Shown: positions 18,109 to 26,274 of the stretch, piece by piece
How positions within the stretch are numbered: position 1 is the first letter of the stretch
Layout: every line of letters starts with the position of its first letter
NCBI RefSeq assembly: GCF_900177385.1
Contig: NZ_FXBJ01000002.1
Coordinates: forward strand, 996,001-1,060,000
Origin: Carnobacterium iners
GTDB taxonomy: Bacteria > Bacillota > Bacilli > Lactobacillales > Carnobacteriaceae
Reading direction: 5' to 3'
Length of the DNA stretch: 64,000 nt
The notes under the pieces: generated by a model
The model's database searches: none
The model's input: the letters and a program-made list of their open reading frames with translations, nothing else
What the model was told of the DNA's origin: nothing
Position numbers and translations under genes: made by a program

Positions 18109-20187
18109 ATGGCTTTTTTAGAAGTGAAAAAATTAAATAAATATTTTCCAATAGGAGAGGATAAACGATTTCATGCATTAAAGAATATTGATTTATCTTT
18201 TGAAAAAGGTGAATTAGTTTCTATTATTGGAGAATCAGGTAGTGGAAAATCAACGTTAATGAATATTCTTGGCGGATTAGATTCAAGTTTTACGGGGGAT
18301 GTTTTTGTAGACGAAGAGAATATTGGGCAATACGAAGAGAAACAAATGGTACAGTATCATAAAGAAAAAATTGGTTTTGTTTTTCAAAGTTTTAATCTTG
18401 TGTCCCATCTTTCAATATTAGATAACGTTACACTTGCTATGACGTTATCTAATGTGGATAAAGAAACCCGTATTGAACGATCAATAGCTATCTTAGATCA
18501 ATTAGGTTTACAGGAGCAACATAAAAAGAAACCTAATCAATTATCTGGTGGTCAAAAGCAACGTGTTGCGATAGCTAGGGCGCTAGTAAATGACCCAGCT
18601 ATTATTATTGCAGATGAACCTACTGGAGCTTTAGATTCAGAAACGAGCGAACAAGTTCTTGATATCATTCAGCAAATAGCAGAGAGTGGGAAATTAGTTA
18701 TTCTTGTAACCCACTCAGAGCGAGTAGCAGAAAGATCTAGTCGTATCGTAACAATAGCCGATGGTGAAATAATTAATGATAAAAAAATGGGATCATTAGA
18801 TAAAGTGGATAATACATTTATTTTACGTCCTCTTGATAAAAAACAAACAAATAAAAATTTATCTATTTTTTCAGCTATTCGTATGGCTCTTTTGAATATG
18901 AAGGAAAAGCTAGGTAGAAACGTTCTAATTGCATTAGGTGGAAGTATCGGAATTATGAGTATCGTACTTATGTTATCTCTTGGACAAGGAGTAAATGACT
19001 ATCTAACTGAAACAATGAACGAAAATGTCAATCCGTTAATAATTGAGACCAAGATGACGGAAGATACTAAAACCAAAGATGCCCGTAAAGAGCGTGTGGA
19101 TAAAGAAGAAGAAGGGAAAAATGCAGCTGTTAGTAATGGCCCCAGTTTACCGATAAATATTGGCGGCAATGGTGAAGCAAAAGGTGGTTTTGAAGGTCCA
19201 CCAGGAACACAAAATGAATTAGCCTTTGATAAAAATAATATCGAGGAACTTCAAAATATTGAATACGTAAAAACAATCATAGAAGGCTTTACTTCTTTTT
19301 CATTTTCAAAAAATGCTGTTGAATATGAAGATGAAAATTACACTTATATGAATTTTGGAACAGTTTCACCGGATATGACTCCTTCGAATATTATTTTTGG
19401 TGAATTACCAGAAATAAATGAAGTGATGATCACAGAAGGACTTGCAACAAGTATAGCTGATGAAGCAGATAAGATGATTGGCAAAGAGATAAACGTAAAG
19501 ACTGAAATGGGTGAGGAAATACTAGAGGGTACTTATACAATCAGTGGTATCTATACACCAGGTGATGCAGTTGGACCAGCCGGAATCTTTGAATCTGTCT
19601 TCATGACGATGGAAACGTTTAAAGCACTAAATGAAGAAGCAGGTAAAAAGACTGAATCTAATGTTGTTTACATCACATCAGAAGCGGAAGGATTTACTAA
19701 AGATATTAAAGAAGAAGTAAAAGAACTAGGTTATGCAGGTTCATCTTCTGATATTTTAACTGAAATTTTTAGCCAATTATTAGCTATCTTTACGTACATT
19801 CTTACGGGAGTTGCCGGTATTTCATTATTGGTATCTGCTATTATGATTTTGACTGTTTTGTACATTAGTGTTATAGAACGTACGCAAGAAATTGGTGTAA
19901 TGAAGGCCATTGGTGGACGTAAAAAAGATATTAGAAGAATTTTTGTCTCTGAATCATTTTTAATAGGATTTTTTAGTGGTATTCTCGGTGTTGGAATTGC
20001 ATACGGGTTATCATTTATTGGAAACCTCTTTATTGAAAGTATCTTTGATGCAACAGTCTTTAATATGACTCCGATGTTTGCACTAGCTGGAGTTTTTGTC
20101 AGTATTATTATTAGTGTTTTAGCAGGGTTGCTACCTGCAAATAAAGCAGCTAAATTAGATCCTGTAGAAGCACTAAGAAGAGACTAA
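18109..20187 (+). CDS. MacB-like ABC transporter (ATPase fused to FtsX-type permease)
   Basis: 692 residues. The ATPase (1-225) has Walker A GESGSGKST, signature LSGGQKQRVAIARAL and Walker B IIIADEPTGALD. The permease part has one helix near 275, a large extracellular domain (about 300-565) with a Gly/Pro-rich stretch, and three C-terminal helices ending in LLPANKAAKLDPVEALRRD. MacB-type proteins use a mechanotransmission mechanism to export peptides, toxins or drugs. Two earlier ATGs (18098, 18101) are out of frame. Expression is probably governed by the palindromic operator just upstream. Substrate unknown. Confidence 0.88.
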   Translation: MAFLEVKKLNKYFPIGEDKRFHALKNIDLSFEKGELVSIIGESGSGKSTLMNILGGLDSSFTGDVFVDEENIGQYEEKQMVQYHKEKIGFVFQSFNLVSHLSILDNVTLAMTLSNVDKETRIERSIAILDQLGLQEQHKKKPNQLSGGQKQRVAIARALVNDPAIIIADEPTGALDSETSEQVLDIIQQIAESGKLVILVTHSERVAERSSRIVTIADGEIINDKKMGSLDKVDNTFILRPLDKKQTNKNLSIFSAIRMALLNMKEKLGRNVLIALGGSIGIMSIVLMLSLGQGVNDYLTETMNENVNPLIIETKMTEDTKTKDARKERVDKEEEGKNAAVSNGPSLPINIGGNGEAKGGFEGPPGTQNELAFDKNNIEELQNIEYVKTIIEGFTSFSFSKNAVEYEDENYTYMNFGTVSPDMTPSNIIFGELPEINEVMITEGLATSIADEADKMIGKEINVKTEMGEEILEGTYTISGIYTPGDAVGPAGIFESVFMTMETFKALNEEAGKKTESNVVYITSEAEGFTKDIKEEVKELGYAGSSSDILTEIFSQLLAIFTYILTGVAGISLLVSAIMILTVLYISVIERTQEIGVMKAIGGRKKDIRRIFVSESFLIGFFSGILGVGIAYGLSFIGNLFIESIFDATVFNMTPMFALAGVFVSIIISVLAGLLPANKAAKLDPVEALRRD

Positions 20188-20355
20188 CGATAAGGAAGTA
20201 TTAAAAACGAGTACGATAGATTTTTATTTTTAAAAACGATGGCTATAAAGCTAACCACACTCACTTGCTTTTGGATTCGTTTACTAGTATTCTTATGGTG
20301 CGTTCAGTTTGTATTGATTACAAAATGACATTCAATTTAATTAGGAGGAATGAAA

Positions 20356-20781
20356 ATGAAAATTAGCGATAAAGAATACGGAGAAAAACCTTATGTAGTA
20401 AATATCGAGGACGCTACTGTACAAAATGAGACTTATCGAACAACGATGTGGACTGGTAAAAAATTACAAGTAACCATCATGTCTATCCAGTCTAATGATG
20501 ATATTGGCTTAGAAGTGCATCATGGTATTGATCAGTTTATTCGTATCGAAGAAGGACAAGGATTATGTAAAATGGGTCCTACAGAAGATAACTTAAACTT
20601 TGAACAAGAAGTTAAAAACGATGATGCTGTTTTTGTACCAGCAGACATGTGGCACAATATTTTAAATACAGGTGATAAGCCCTTAAAATTATATACAATT
20701 TACGCAGGACCAGATCATGTTGCAGGAACGATTCATGAAACACATGAGGATGCACATAATGATCCCAATGAACAAGACTAA
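20356..20781 (+). CDS. Cupin-domain protein
   Basis: 141 residues with the double cupin motif: GLEVHHGIDQFIRIEEGQG and AVFVPADMWHNILNTGDKPLKLYTIYAGPDHV, the latter giving the third metal-ligand histidine. A histidine-rich tail (HETHEDAHNDPNEQD) follows. This compact single-domain type is common in lactic acid bacteria and may act in sugar-phosphate or metal-related chemistry; the substrate is unknown. ATG 20356 is chosen over 20350, because AGGAGG (20343-20348) is 7 bases from the former and only one from the latter. Confidence 0.85.
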   Translation: MKISDKEYGEKPYVVNIEDATVQNETYRTTMWTGKKLQVTIMSIQSNDDIGLEVHHGIDQFIRIEEGQGLCKMGPTEDNLNFEQEVKNDDAVFVPADMWHNILNTGDKPLKLYTIYAGPDHVAGTIHETHEDAHNDPNEQD

Positions 20782-20837
20782 TACAAAATTGTTTTAGAGT
20801 AAACTAAATAAGAAACTAGTAATAACTAGTTAAGAAT

Positions 20838-20890
20838 AAAAAAAGTTCCATCTATCAGTTTAAAAAAATTGATAGATAGAACTTTTTTTT
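20838..20890 (+). terminator. Terminator after the cupin gene
   Basis: A long stem (AAAAAAAGTTC plus TCTATC against GATAGA plus GAACTTTTTTT) with an A-rich loop and a T8 tail. Confidence 0.9.
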
Positions 20891-21025
20891 ATTACGTTTA
20901 AATTATTTTACTTCAGAATAAAAGAATAAAAAATTCACTTGCTTATTCTGAGATAATACAATTACTTAAGATGAATGTTATACCCAATTTAATGTAAGAT
21001 ATATCTGTCATATCGGGAAGATAGT

Positions 21026-21163
21026 ATGGCTAAGAATATCATATTAAAGGTAGCACGTACAAAGAGTGAACTATCTCAACAGCAATTAGCAGATACGGTT
21101 ACCATAACACGGCAAACAATCAGTGATATTGAAAGAAGAGATTATAATCCGTACAAGACCTAA
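21026..21163 (+). pseudogene. Truncated XRE-family regulator
   Basis: 45 codons: MAKNIILKVARTKSELSQQQ, then LADTVTITRQTISDIERRDYNP. This is the helix-turn-helix of small YozG-like Cro/CI regulators, which normally continue with about 20 more residues after DYNP. The frame ends at TAA 21161-21163, where the IS605-family remnant begins. The protein is probably non-functional, although the DNA-binding helices are complete. Confidence 0.7.
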
Positions 21164-21364
21164 CAGGTCTGCTCGACTTGTGGACAACCAGCCTACCATG
21201 TAGAACCACGACCGCGATATAAATGCGGTGAAAAACAGTCTTTCCATTGGCATGGGACATGCCTTTGTCAAACAGTCTAAACCACTGCCTGTAAGCATTC
21301 GTGTAAAAAAGTTAAGTTAAGGGCGTTCCCAGGAGCTCTGTACTTTAGTGCCGATGTGGTTCAC
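21164..21364 (+). mobile_element. IS605-family remnant with right end
   Basis: The last 44 bases (about 21321-21364), starting GGGCGTTCCCAG and ending GTTCAC, recur in inverted orientation at 40207-40250 with only about four differences. There they lie at the end of an element carrying an IS200/IS605 tnpA. In such elements this end encodes the scaffold of the TnpB guide RNA. Upstream, one frame gives a short cysteine-rich stretch (VCSTCGQPAYHV) that could be decayed TnpB zinc-ribbon sequence, but this is uncertain. Most of the element is gone. Confidence 0.6.
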
Positions 21365-21574
21365 GATAAAGATAATAACTTTATTCATTCATTTAGCCAA
21401 AATATAGATTTTACGAGAATAAATAATGAAATTAAAGAAGAAACAGGTACTATTATCGACAGTAAGAACTTTAGATCTGGTTATGAAATAAAAATAGACG
21501 TGACCTATACTTTTAACGATGAAACAGAAAAATCATTTACCACTAAAACAATACTTGAAGAACAGGTTAAATAA
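21365..21574 (+). pseudogene. C-terminal fragment of an unidentified gene next to the IS end
   Basis: Directly after the IS right end an open frame of about 69 codons begins (DKDNNFIHSFSQNIDF and onward) and ends at 21574. It is hydrophilic, with a beta-rich end (IKIDVTYTFNDETEKSF). It has no start of its own apart from a GTG inside the IS end. It is most simply the 3' part of a gene cut by the insertion. Family not recognised. Confidence 0.45.
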
Positions 21575-21840
21575 TCTATTCTGACTAGACACAAAAATAA
21601 ACTATAGGCTAAAAAAGTGAAAAATGTAAAACAAATCTCTGTTACTAACGTTTAGATTCTTAAAAATAGTAGTAAATAACAGGGGGATAGGCTAATCGAT
21701 TATCTTTCACTTAAAGAAACTTTATAAAAAAGCAAAAAAAACTTTGTCAGCACCTACTAATAAATATGAAGTCTTTTTTTGTACTAATTTTTAACCATAA
21801 TATTACTCATATAAAAGTCTGAATCATTTCATAGATGAGT

Positions 21841-22257
21841 CTAGTTTCCGTTTAAAGTCCACTTTATTTGATCGTCTTCTTTTATTTCATAGTCAGCAGC
21901 ACCGACTGTTCCATCTTCACCGTTTACAGAATAGAGCCACCATTTATTTTTTGAATCATCTTGTTCAATACCATCGATAGCAGTGATGAATCCATCTGTT
22001 TCTTTTACTTCATATTCTACGTTCATAGCGTCTAATAAGGTTGTGCCCTCTTCTACTTTTAAAGATCTCGCCATATCAGCCTGCTCTTCTTCGTCTACTT
22101 CAAAGACAATAGTAGCCTCCACTGTTTCTGGTATTGAAATGGAACTAGCTTGTTCAGGTACAACCTGACTACTAGCTGATTCATTATTTGCTGGTGCTCC
22201 ACAAGCGGTTAAGATAAGAGTTAAGCCTAGAATTAACAGGGGTTTTAGTTTGTACAT
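21841..22257 (-). CDS. DUF4430 lipoprotein
   Basis: 138 residues. The signal peptide ends in the lipobox LTAC (Cys at about residue 19), followed by a Ser/Glu-rich linker and a DUF4430 domain (about 60-138) with EGTTLLDAMN and SKNKWWLYSVNGEDG. DUF4430 resembles the C-terminal domain of transcobalamin and intrinsic factor. Firmicute members are surface lipoproteins suspected of binding corrinoids or related ligands. GGAGG precedes the ATG. Its place next to the cobalamin adenosyltransferase and the B12-dependent reductase supports a B12 link, which remains inference. Confidence 0.8.
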   Translation of the reverse strand: MYKLKPLLILGLTLILTACGAPANNESASSQVVPEQASSISIPETVEATIVFEVDEEEQADMARSLKVEEGTTLLDAMNVEYEVKETDGFITAIDGIEQDDSKNKWWLYSVNGEDGTVGAADYEIKEDDQIKWTLNGN

Positions 22258-22335
22258 ATTTTTTCCTCCAGTTGAATAAAATCGTTGGTTTAAGTAAGTA
22301 AAATTTTTTATTGGTATAAGTTACAGGTGTCCATT

Positions 22336-22932
22336 TTAGTAATGTGTTTTTGGAATAGTTTCTTTTTTTAGTTCAGAATGAAAGACTTTTCCTCCTTTTT
22401 CATAAAAAGGTTCTTTAACTCCTTTTCGTGAATTTACTACACGTGCTATGGCAAAAAAGTAATCTGATAATCGATTGATAAAAATCATAACGACTGGATT
22501 AATCTTTTCTGTTTTACCTAAAGATACGATAATACGTTCTGCTCTTCTAGTGACTGTTCGAGCTAAGTGTAAAAAACTAGCAACAGGGTGACCACCTGGA
22601 AGAACAAATTTTTCTATTGCAGGGGGCTCTGTTGAGTAATCGTCAATTCGACTCTCCAGCCATTCCACCGCTTCTTTTGTAATGAGGTAGTCTTTTGTTC
22701 CCTCTAACATGGCTAAATCTGTTCCACAATCAAATAAAAGAAGCTGGATTTCGGCTAATTCTTCTTTTAGAACTAGTTCTTCTTTAGTCATTTGACTAAT
22801 GATTACCCCAACTAATGAATTTAGTTCATCTAACGTACCGTAGGATTCTACTCGGATAGCATCTTTTGAAATTGTCCGTCCACCAATCAAGTTTGTATTC
22901 CCATAATCGCCTCTTTTTGTATAAATTTGCAT
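22336..22932 (-). CDS. Cob(I)alamin adenosyltransferase, PduO type
   Basis: 198 residues. It transfers adenosyl from ATP to cob(I)alamin to make coenzyme B12. Signatures are MQIYTKRGDYGNTNLIGG at the N-terminus, SYGTLDELNSLVG, the C-terminal TRRAERIIVSL and FINRLSDYFFAIAR. ATG 22932 is preceded by CAGGAGG at proper distance; the longer frame to 22968 is not needed. It lies divergently beside the class II ribonucleotide reductase gene, which needs this cofactor. Confidence 0.94.
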   Translation of the reverse strand: MQIYTKRGDYGNTNLIGGRTISKDAIRVESYGTLDELNSLVGVIISQMTKEELVLKEELAEIQLLLFDCGTDLAMLEGTKDYLITKEAVEWLESRIDDYSTEPPAIEKFVLPGGHPVASFLHLARTVTRRAERIIVSLGKTEKINPVVMIFINRLSDYFFAIARVVNSRKGVKEPFYEKGGKVFHSELKKETIPKTHY

Positions 22933-23008
22933 AATACCCTCCTGTTTTATAAATTTCTTCATTCTCATTCAGTCTACACAAATCTCTTTTAAATACAAGT
23001 CTTTACAA

Positions 23009-23054
23009 ACACTATATATGGTGTAAAATAAAATTAACATACTATATATAGTGA
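23009..23054. promoter_or_regulatory. Two NrdR boxes upstream of the class II reductase gene
   Basis: ACACTATATATGGTGT (23009-23024) and ATACTATATATAGTGA (23039-23054) match the 16-bp NrdR consensus (acaCwAtATaTwGtgt). Their centres are 30 bp apart, about three helical turns, the usual tandem arrangement. NrdR represses ribonucleotide reductase genes when dATP is abundant. The boxes lie 58 bases or more before the start of the reductase gene and could also touch the divergent adenosyltransferase promoter. Confidence 0.92.
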
Positions 23055-23112
23055 TTTTTTTATTTTAAAGACGATTATGGGTACTTAATGACAAAATGAT
23101 GGAGTGATAGAA

Positions 23113-25656
23113 ATGATGATAAATACCGTGTCAAAACCAGTATTAAACGTAGCAAAACTAAACAAAGACATTTCAAATTTCCCAGCTGTTTTTCCTGTTA
23201 CAGAGGAGATGTCAACAACTTTCAGTGGTGTTTCACGTCTGATTTTAATTGATCGTTACGCATTTAAAGATACTACCCAACTAACTCTGACAAAAGGAGA
23301 CTTAGTTGTTGTAACCTTGAAAGAAGATCCGCAATATCCTGCACGTGGGATTGGGTTTATTTCTGCGCTTTTATTAGCCGAACAAAAAGCCATTATTTTA
23401 GTAGATGAAGAGTACCGAGGTCAGCTAGAAAATGAAGAGGAACAAATAACTGGATTGATTACTCGTTCACTAGCAGCAGTTGAAAAACCATTAGAAATTT
23501 ATTACGAACAAATTGCGAAGCGTAATGCAACTGGACTTTCAGCAGTTGAATCAACAATTGAAAAACAACAAGCTTCTTTTGAAATTTTTTATAGAGAGTT
23601 AATGGCACTAAATGTTATCCCAGCTGGTCGAGTACTTTATGGTGCAGGGTCTGGGATAGACGTTACTTACTTTAATTGTTACGTTATGCCTTATATGCCA
23701 GATTCACGAGCTGGTATATCTGATCACCGTAAACAAGTCATGGAAATTATGAGCAGAGGTGGCGGTGTTGGGACAAATGGTTCTACTTTACGGCCACGTC
23801 ACGCATTGGTCCATGGTGTAAACGGAAAATCTTCTGGATCAGTTTCATGGTTGGATGATTTAGCCCGCTTGACTCATCTTGTCGAACAAGGTGGTAGCCG
23901 ACGAGGAGCTCAGATGATTATGTTAGCAGACTGGCACCCAGATATTTTAGAGTTTATTATCTCTAAAATGCAAAATCCAGCTATTCTTCGCTTCTTAATT
24001 AAAACGACTAATGATGAAGAGATTAGGGAATTAGCAAAAAATAAATTAGTGTTCACTCCCTTTACAGCAAAAGAAAAAGCTATTTATCAAATGGTTTTAC
24101 AATCAAGTAAGTTAACTAACGATGAAAAAATTGATTTAACAATTATCCAAGAAGCAAAAGAAAAGCTAGAAACAGGTGGAATATATAGTGTTCAAAATCC
24201 TGATTTTTTAACCGGTGCAAATATTTCTATTTGCTTAACAGATGACTTCATGCAGGCAGTCGAAAAAGATTCTGATTATGTTCTTCGTTTTCCAGCTATA
24301 GAACAGTATACAGTTGAAGAAATGAAGGATTACAATCAGCATTGGTCAGATATCGGAGATGTTCGTGAGTGGGAAAAAAGCGGTAGAAAAGTAAGAACGT
24401 ATCGTTCTATTCGAGCACGTGAATTATGGAATTTAATTAACATCTGTGCAACCTATGCAGCAGAACCCGGTATTTTCTTTATTGATAATGCGAATAGAAT
24501 GACAAATGCAACAGCTTACGGTCAAAAAGTAGTCGGCACCAATCCTTGTGGTGAACAACCCTTAGCACCTTACTCTGTTTGTAATTTAGCAGCAATCAAT
24601 CTAGCTAACATGGTCGAAAAAAAGACTGGAATAATTGATTATGATAAGCTTATTCAGACTGTCAAAACGAGTATTCGTATGCAAGATAACGTCATTGATG
24701 CTACCCCATACTTTCTTAAAGAAAACGAAAAACAAGCGCTGGGTGAACGTCGAATTGGATTGGGTGTTATGGGACTAGCTGACTTACTCATTTACTGTGG
24801 CCAAAAATACGGATCTAAAGAAGCAAATACTTTACTCGACAGGCTCTTTAAAGCAATCGCCCAAGCTGCCTATGAAGAATCAATCAATTTAGCAAAAGAA
24901 AGAGGCAGTTTTCCATTTCTAATTGGAAAAACAGAATCAGAAACACAAACGCTGCGTCAACAGTTTATCGATTCAGGCTTTATGAGTCAGATGCCTGAAC
25001 AGATTCGTCTAGATATTTTGACCTATGGTATCCGTAATTCACATTTATTGACGATAGCGCCTACTGGTTCAACAGGTACGATGGTAGGTGTTTCAACCGG
25101 TCTAGAACCTTATTTCTCTTTTAGTTATTTCCGTAGTGGACGTTTAGGGAAATTTATTGAGGTTAAGGCGGCTATCGTTCAAGACTATTTAAAAGAACAT
25201 CCAGAAAAAGATACGGAACAGTTGCCGGATTATTTTGTTTCAGCAATGGAGCTGTCTCCTGAAGCTCATGTTGACACACAAACAACGATTCAAAGATGGA
25301 TTGATAGTTCTATTTCGAAAACAGTCAATGCACCAAGTGGTTATAGCATTGAACAGGTCCAAGCTATATACGATCGATTGTATCAAGGTGGAGCTAAAGG
25401 AGGAACTGTTTATGTGGATGGCAGTCGAGATACACAAGTGTTAACCTTGAAAGCAGAACAAAATACAGAGTGTAAAATAAATTCTTCGTTCGATGAGGAT
25501 TCATCTAGAGGTCAATCTGATAGGGCAGAAGAAGTGATTTTTTACGGAAATGAAATTGGCAATACTTGTCCTATTTGCCGGATCGGGATTGTTGAAGATA
25601 TCGGTGGTTGCCATACTTGTACAAATTGTCTGAGTCAATTAAAATGTGGCTTGTAG
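23113..25656 (+). CDS. nrdJ: Adenosylcobalamin-dependent (class II) ribonucleotide reductase
   Basis: 847 residues. It reduces ribonucleotides to deoxyribonucleotides with a thiyl radical formed from adenosylcobalamin, so it works with or without oxygen. Key parts are the N-terminal cysteine in TYFNCYVMPYMPDS, the RGGGVGTNGS loop, the active-site NPCGEQPLAPYSVCNLAAIN, TIAPTGSTGTM, and a C-terminal cysteine cluster CPICRIGIVEDIGGCHTCTNC, which probably relays electrons or binds zinc. ATG 23113 is 8 bases after GGAG; GTG 23104 overlaps that site. The family name (NrdJ versus RTPR) is less certain than the class. Confidence 0.93.
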   Translation: MMINTVSKPVLNVAKLNKDISNFPAVFPVTEEMSTTFSGVSRLILIDRYAFKDTTQLTLTKGDLVVVTLKEDPQYPARGIGFISALLLAEQKAIILVDEEYRGQLENEEEQITGLITRSLAAVEKPLEIYYEQIAKRNATGLSAVESTIEKQQASFEIFYRELMALNVIPAGRVLYGAGSGIDVTYFNCYVMPYMPDSRAGISDHRKQVMEIMSRGGGVGTNGSTLRPRHALVHGVNGKSSGSVSWLDDLARLTHLVEQGGSRRGAQMIMLADWHPDILEFIISKMQNPAILRFLIKTTNDEEIRELAKNKLVFTPFTAKEKAIYQMVLQSSKLTNDEKIDLTIIQEAKEKLETGGIYSVQNPDFLTGANISICLTDDFMQAVEKDSDYVLRFPAIEQYTVEEMKDYNQHWSDIGDVREWEKSGRKVRTYRSIRARELWNLINICATYAAEPGIFFIDNANRMTNATAYGQKVVGTNPCGEQPLAPYSVCNLAAINLANMVEKKTGIIDYDKLIQTVKTSIRMQDNVIDATPYFLKENEKQALGERRIGLGVMGLADLLIYCGQKYGSKEANTLLDRLFKAIAQAAYEESINLAKERGSFPFLIGKTESETQTLRQQFIDSGFMSQMPEQIRLDILTYGIRNSHLLTIAPTGSTGTMVGVSTGLEPYFSFSYFRSGRLGKFIEVKAAIVQDYLKEHPEKDTEQLPDYFVSAMELSPEAHVDTQTTIQRWIDSSISKTVNAPSGYSIEQVQAIYDRLYQGGAKGGTVYVDGSRDTQVLTLKAEQNTECKINSSFDEDSSRGQSDRAEEVIFYGNEIGNTCPICRIGIVEDIGGCHTCTNCLSQLKCGL

Positions 25657-25792
25657 CCATTGGGTGAATGAAAAGAGAAAGGTTAAGAAAGATAGGAATA
25701 GTCTTCTAGTTATTATTCTTCGTTTAGATATTTTGTTAGATTGAAGGTGTTTTGTAGTTTTACTGATACGTTTAATGATTAGGATGGAAAAC

Positions 25793-25834
25793 TTGATTAG
25801 GATCAATTTTTTTGTTAGTCATAACTCTTATACT
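25793..25834 (+). promoter_or_regulatory. FNR box and -10 element of the HMA protein gene
   Basis: TTGATTAGGATCAA (25793-25806) is a perfect FNR palindrome (TTGAT-N4-ATCAA). TATACT (25829-25834) follows after 22 bases. A transcript starting 7 bases after the -10 would place the box at -41.5, the class II activator position. Confidence 0.85.
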
Positions 25835-25864
25835 AAATGTAACAACAGATAGGAGGAAAATATT

Positions 25865-26086
25865 ATGAGTAAAGCAATATATCAATTGGAGCCGTTAACT
25901 TGTCCATCTTGCATTAAAAAAATTGAAACAACGCTAAGTAAAACAATAGGTGTAGAATCTGTAAAGGTACTATTTAATTCTAGTAAAGTAAAAACAGAAT
26001 TTGATGAGTCAACGATTGAAGCTTCAGAAATTAAAGAGACTATTCAAAAATTAGGTTACCCAGTACTATCATCAAAAGTGTCTTAA
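25865..26086 (+). CDS. Heavy-metal-associated (HMA) domain protein
   Basis: 73 residues forming one ferredoxin-like HMA domain with a CPSC metal site in LTCPSCIKKIETTLSK and the later VLFNSSKVKTEFDES. The usual GMTCxxC context is altered to LTCPSC. It probably chaperones a soft metal ion to or from the P1B ATPase encoded 190 bases downstream, whose own N-terminus lacks an HMA domain. AGGAGG precedes the ATG. It has its own FNR-box promoter and its own terminator. Confidence 0.88.
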   Translation: MSKAIYQLEPLTCPSCIKKIETTLSKTIGVESVKVLFNSSKVKTEFDESTIEASEIKETIQKLGYPVLSSKVS

Positions 26087-26094
26087 TAAAAGTA

Positions 26095-26131
26095 AGAAGA
26101 TCTCAGTGTATAATCTGAGGTCTTCTTTTAT
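26095..26131 (+). terminator. Terminator after the HMA protein gene
   Basis: AGAAGATCTCAG pairs with CTGAGGTCTTCT (one G-U pair), followed by TTTTA. It separates the chaperone from the ATPase transcript. Confidence 0.85.
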
Positions 26132-26190
26132 TGTTATTTATTTTAATCGGTCTGTTAAAGGTATGAAAATGCAAAAGTATTCTTGTAATC

Positions 26191-26232
26191 TTGATTTCAA
26201 TCAATTTTTAATTGAAGGATTACAGGTAAGAT
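26191..26232 (+). promoter_or_regulatory. FNR box and -10 element of the P1B ATPase gene
   Basis: TTGATTTCAATCAA (26191-26204) is a perfect FNR palindrome. A weaker -10, TAAGAT (26227-26232), follows after exactly 22 bases, as in the other two FNR promoters of this window. The box also lies inside a larger imperfect inverted repeat (TGTAATC...GATTACA). Confidence 0.8.
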
Positions 26233-26274
26233 AAAGCTATAAAAGAAATAGCTAAAGTAAAGGAGGAAGAAAAA

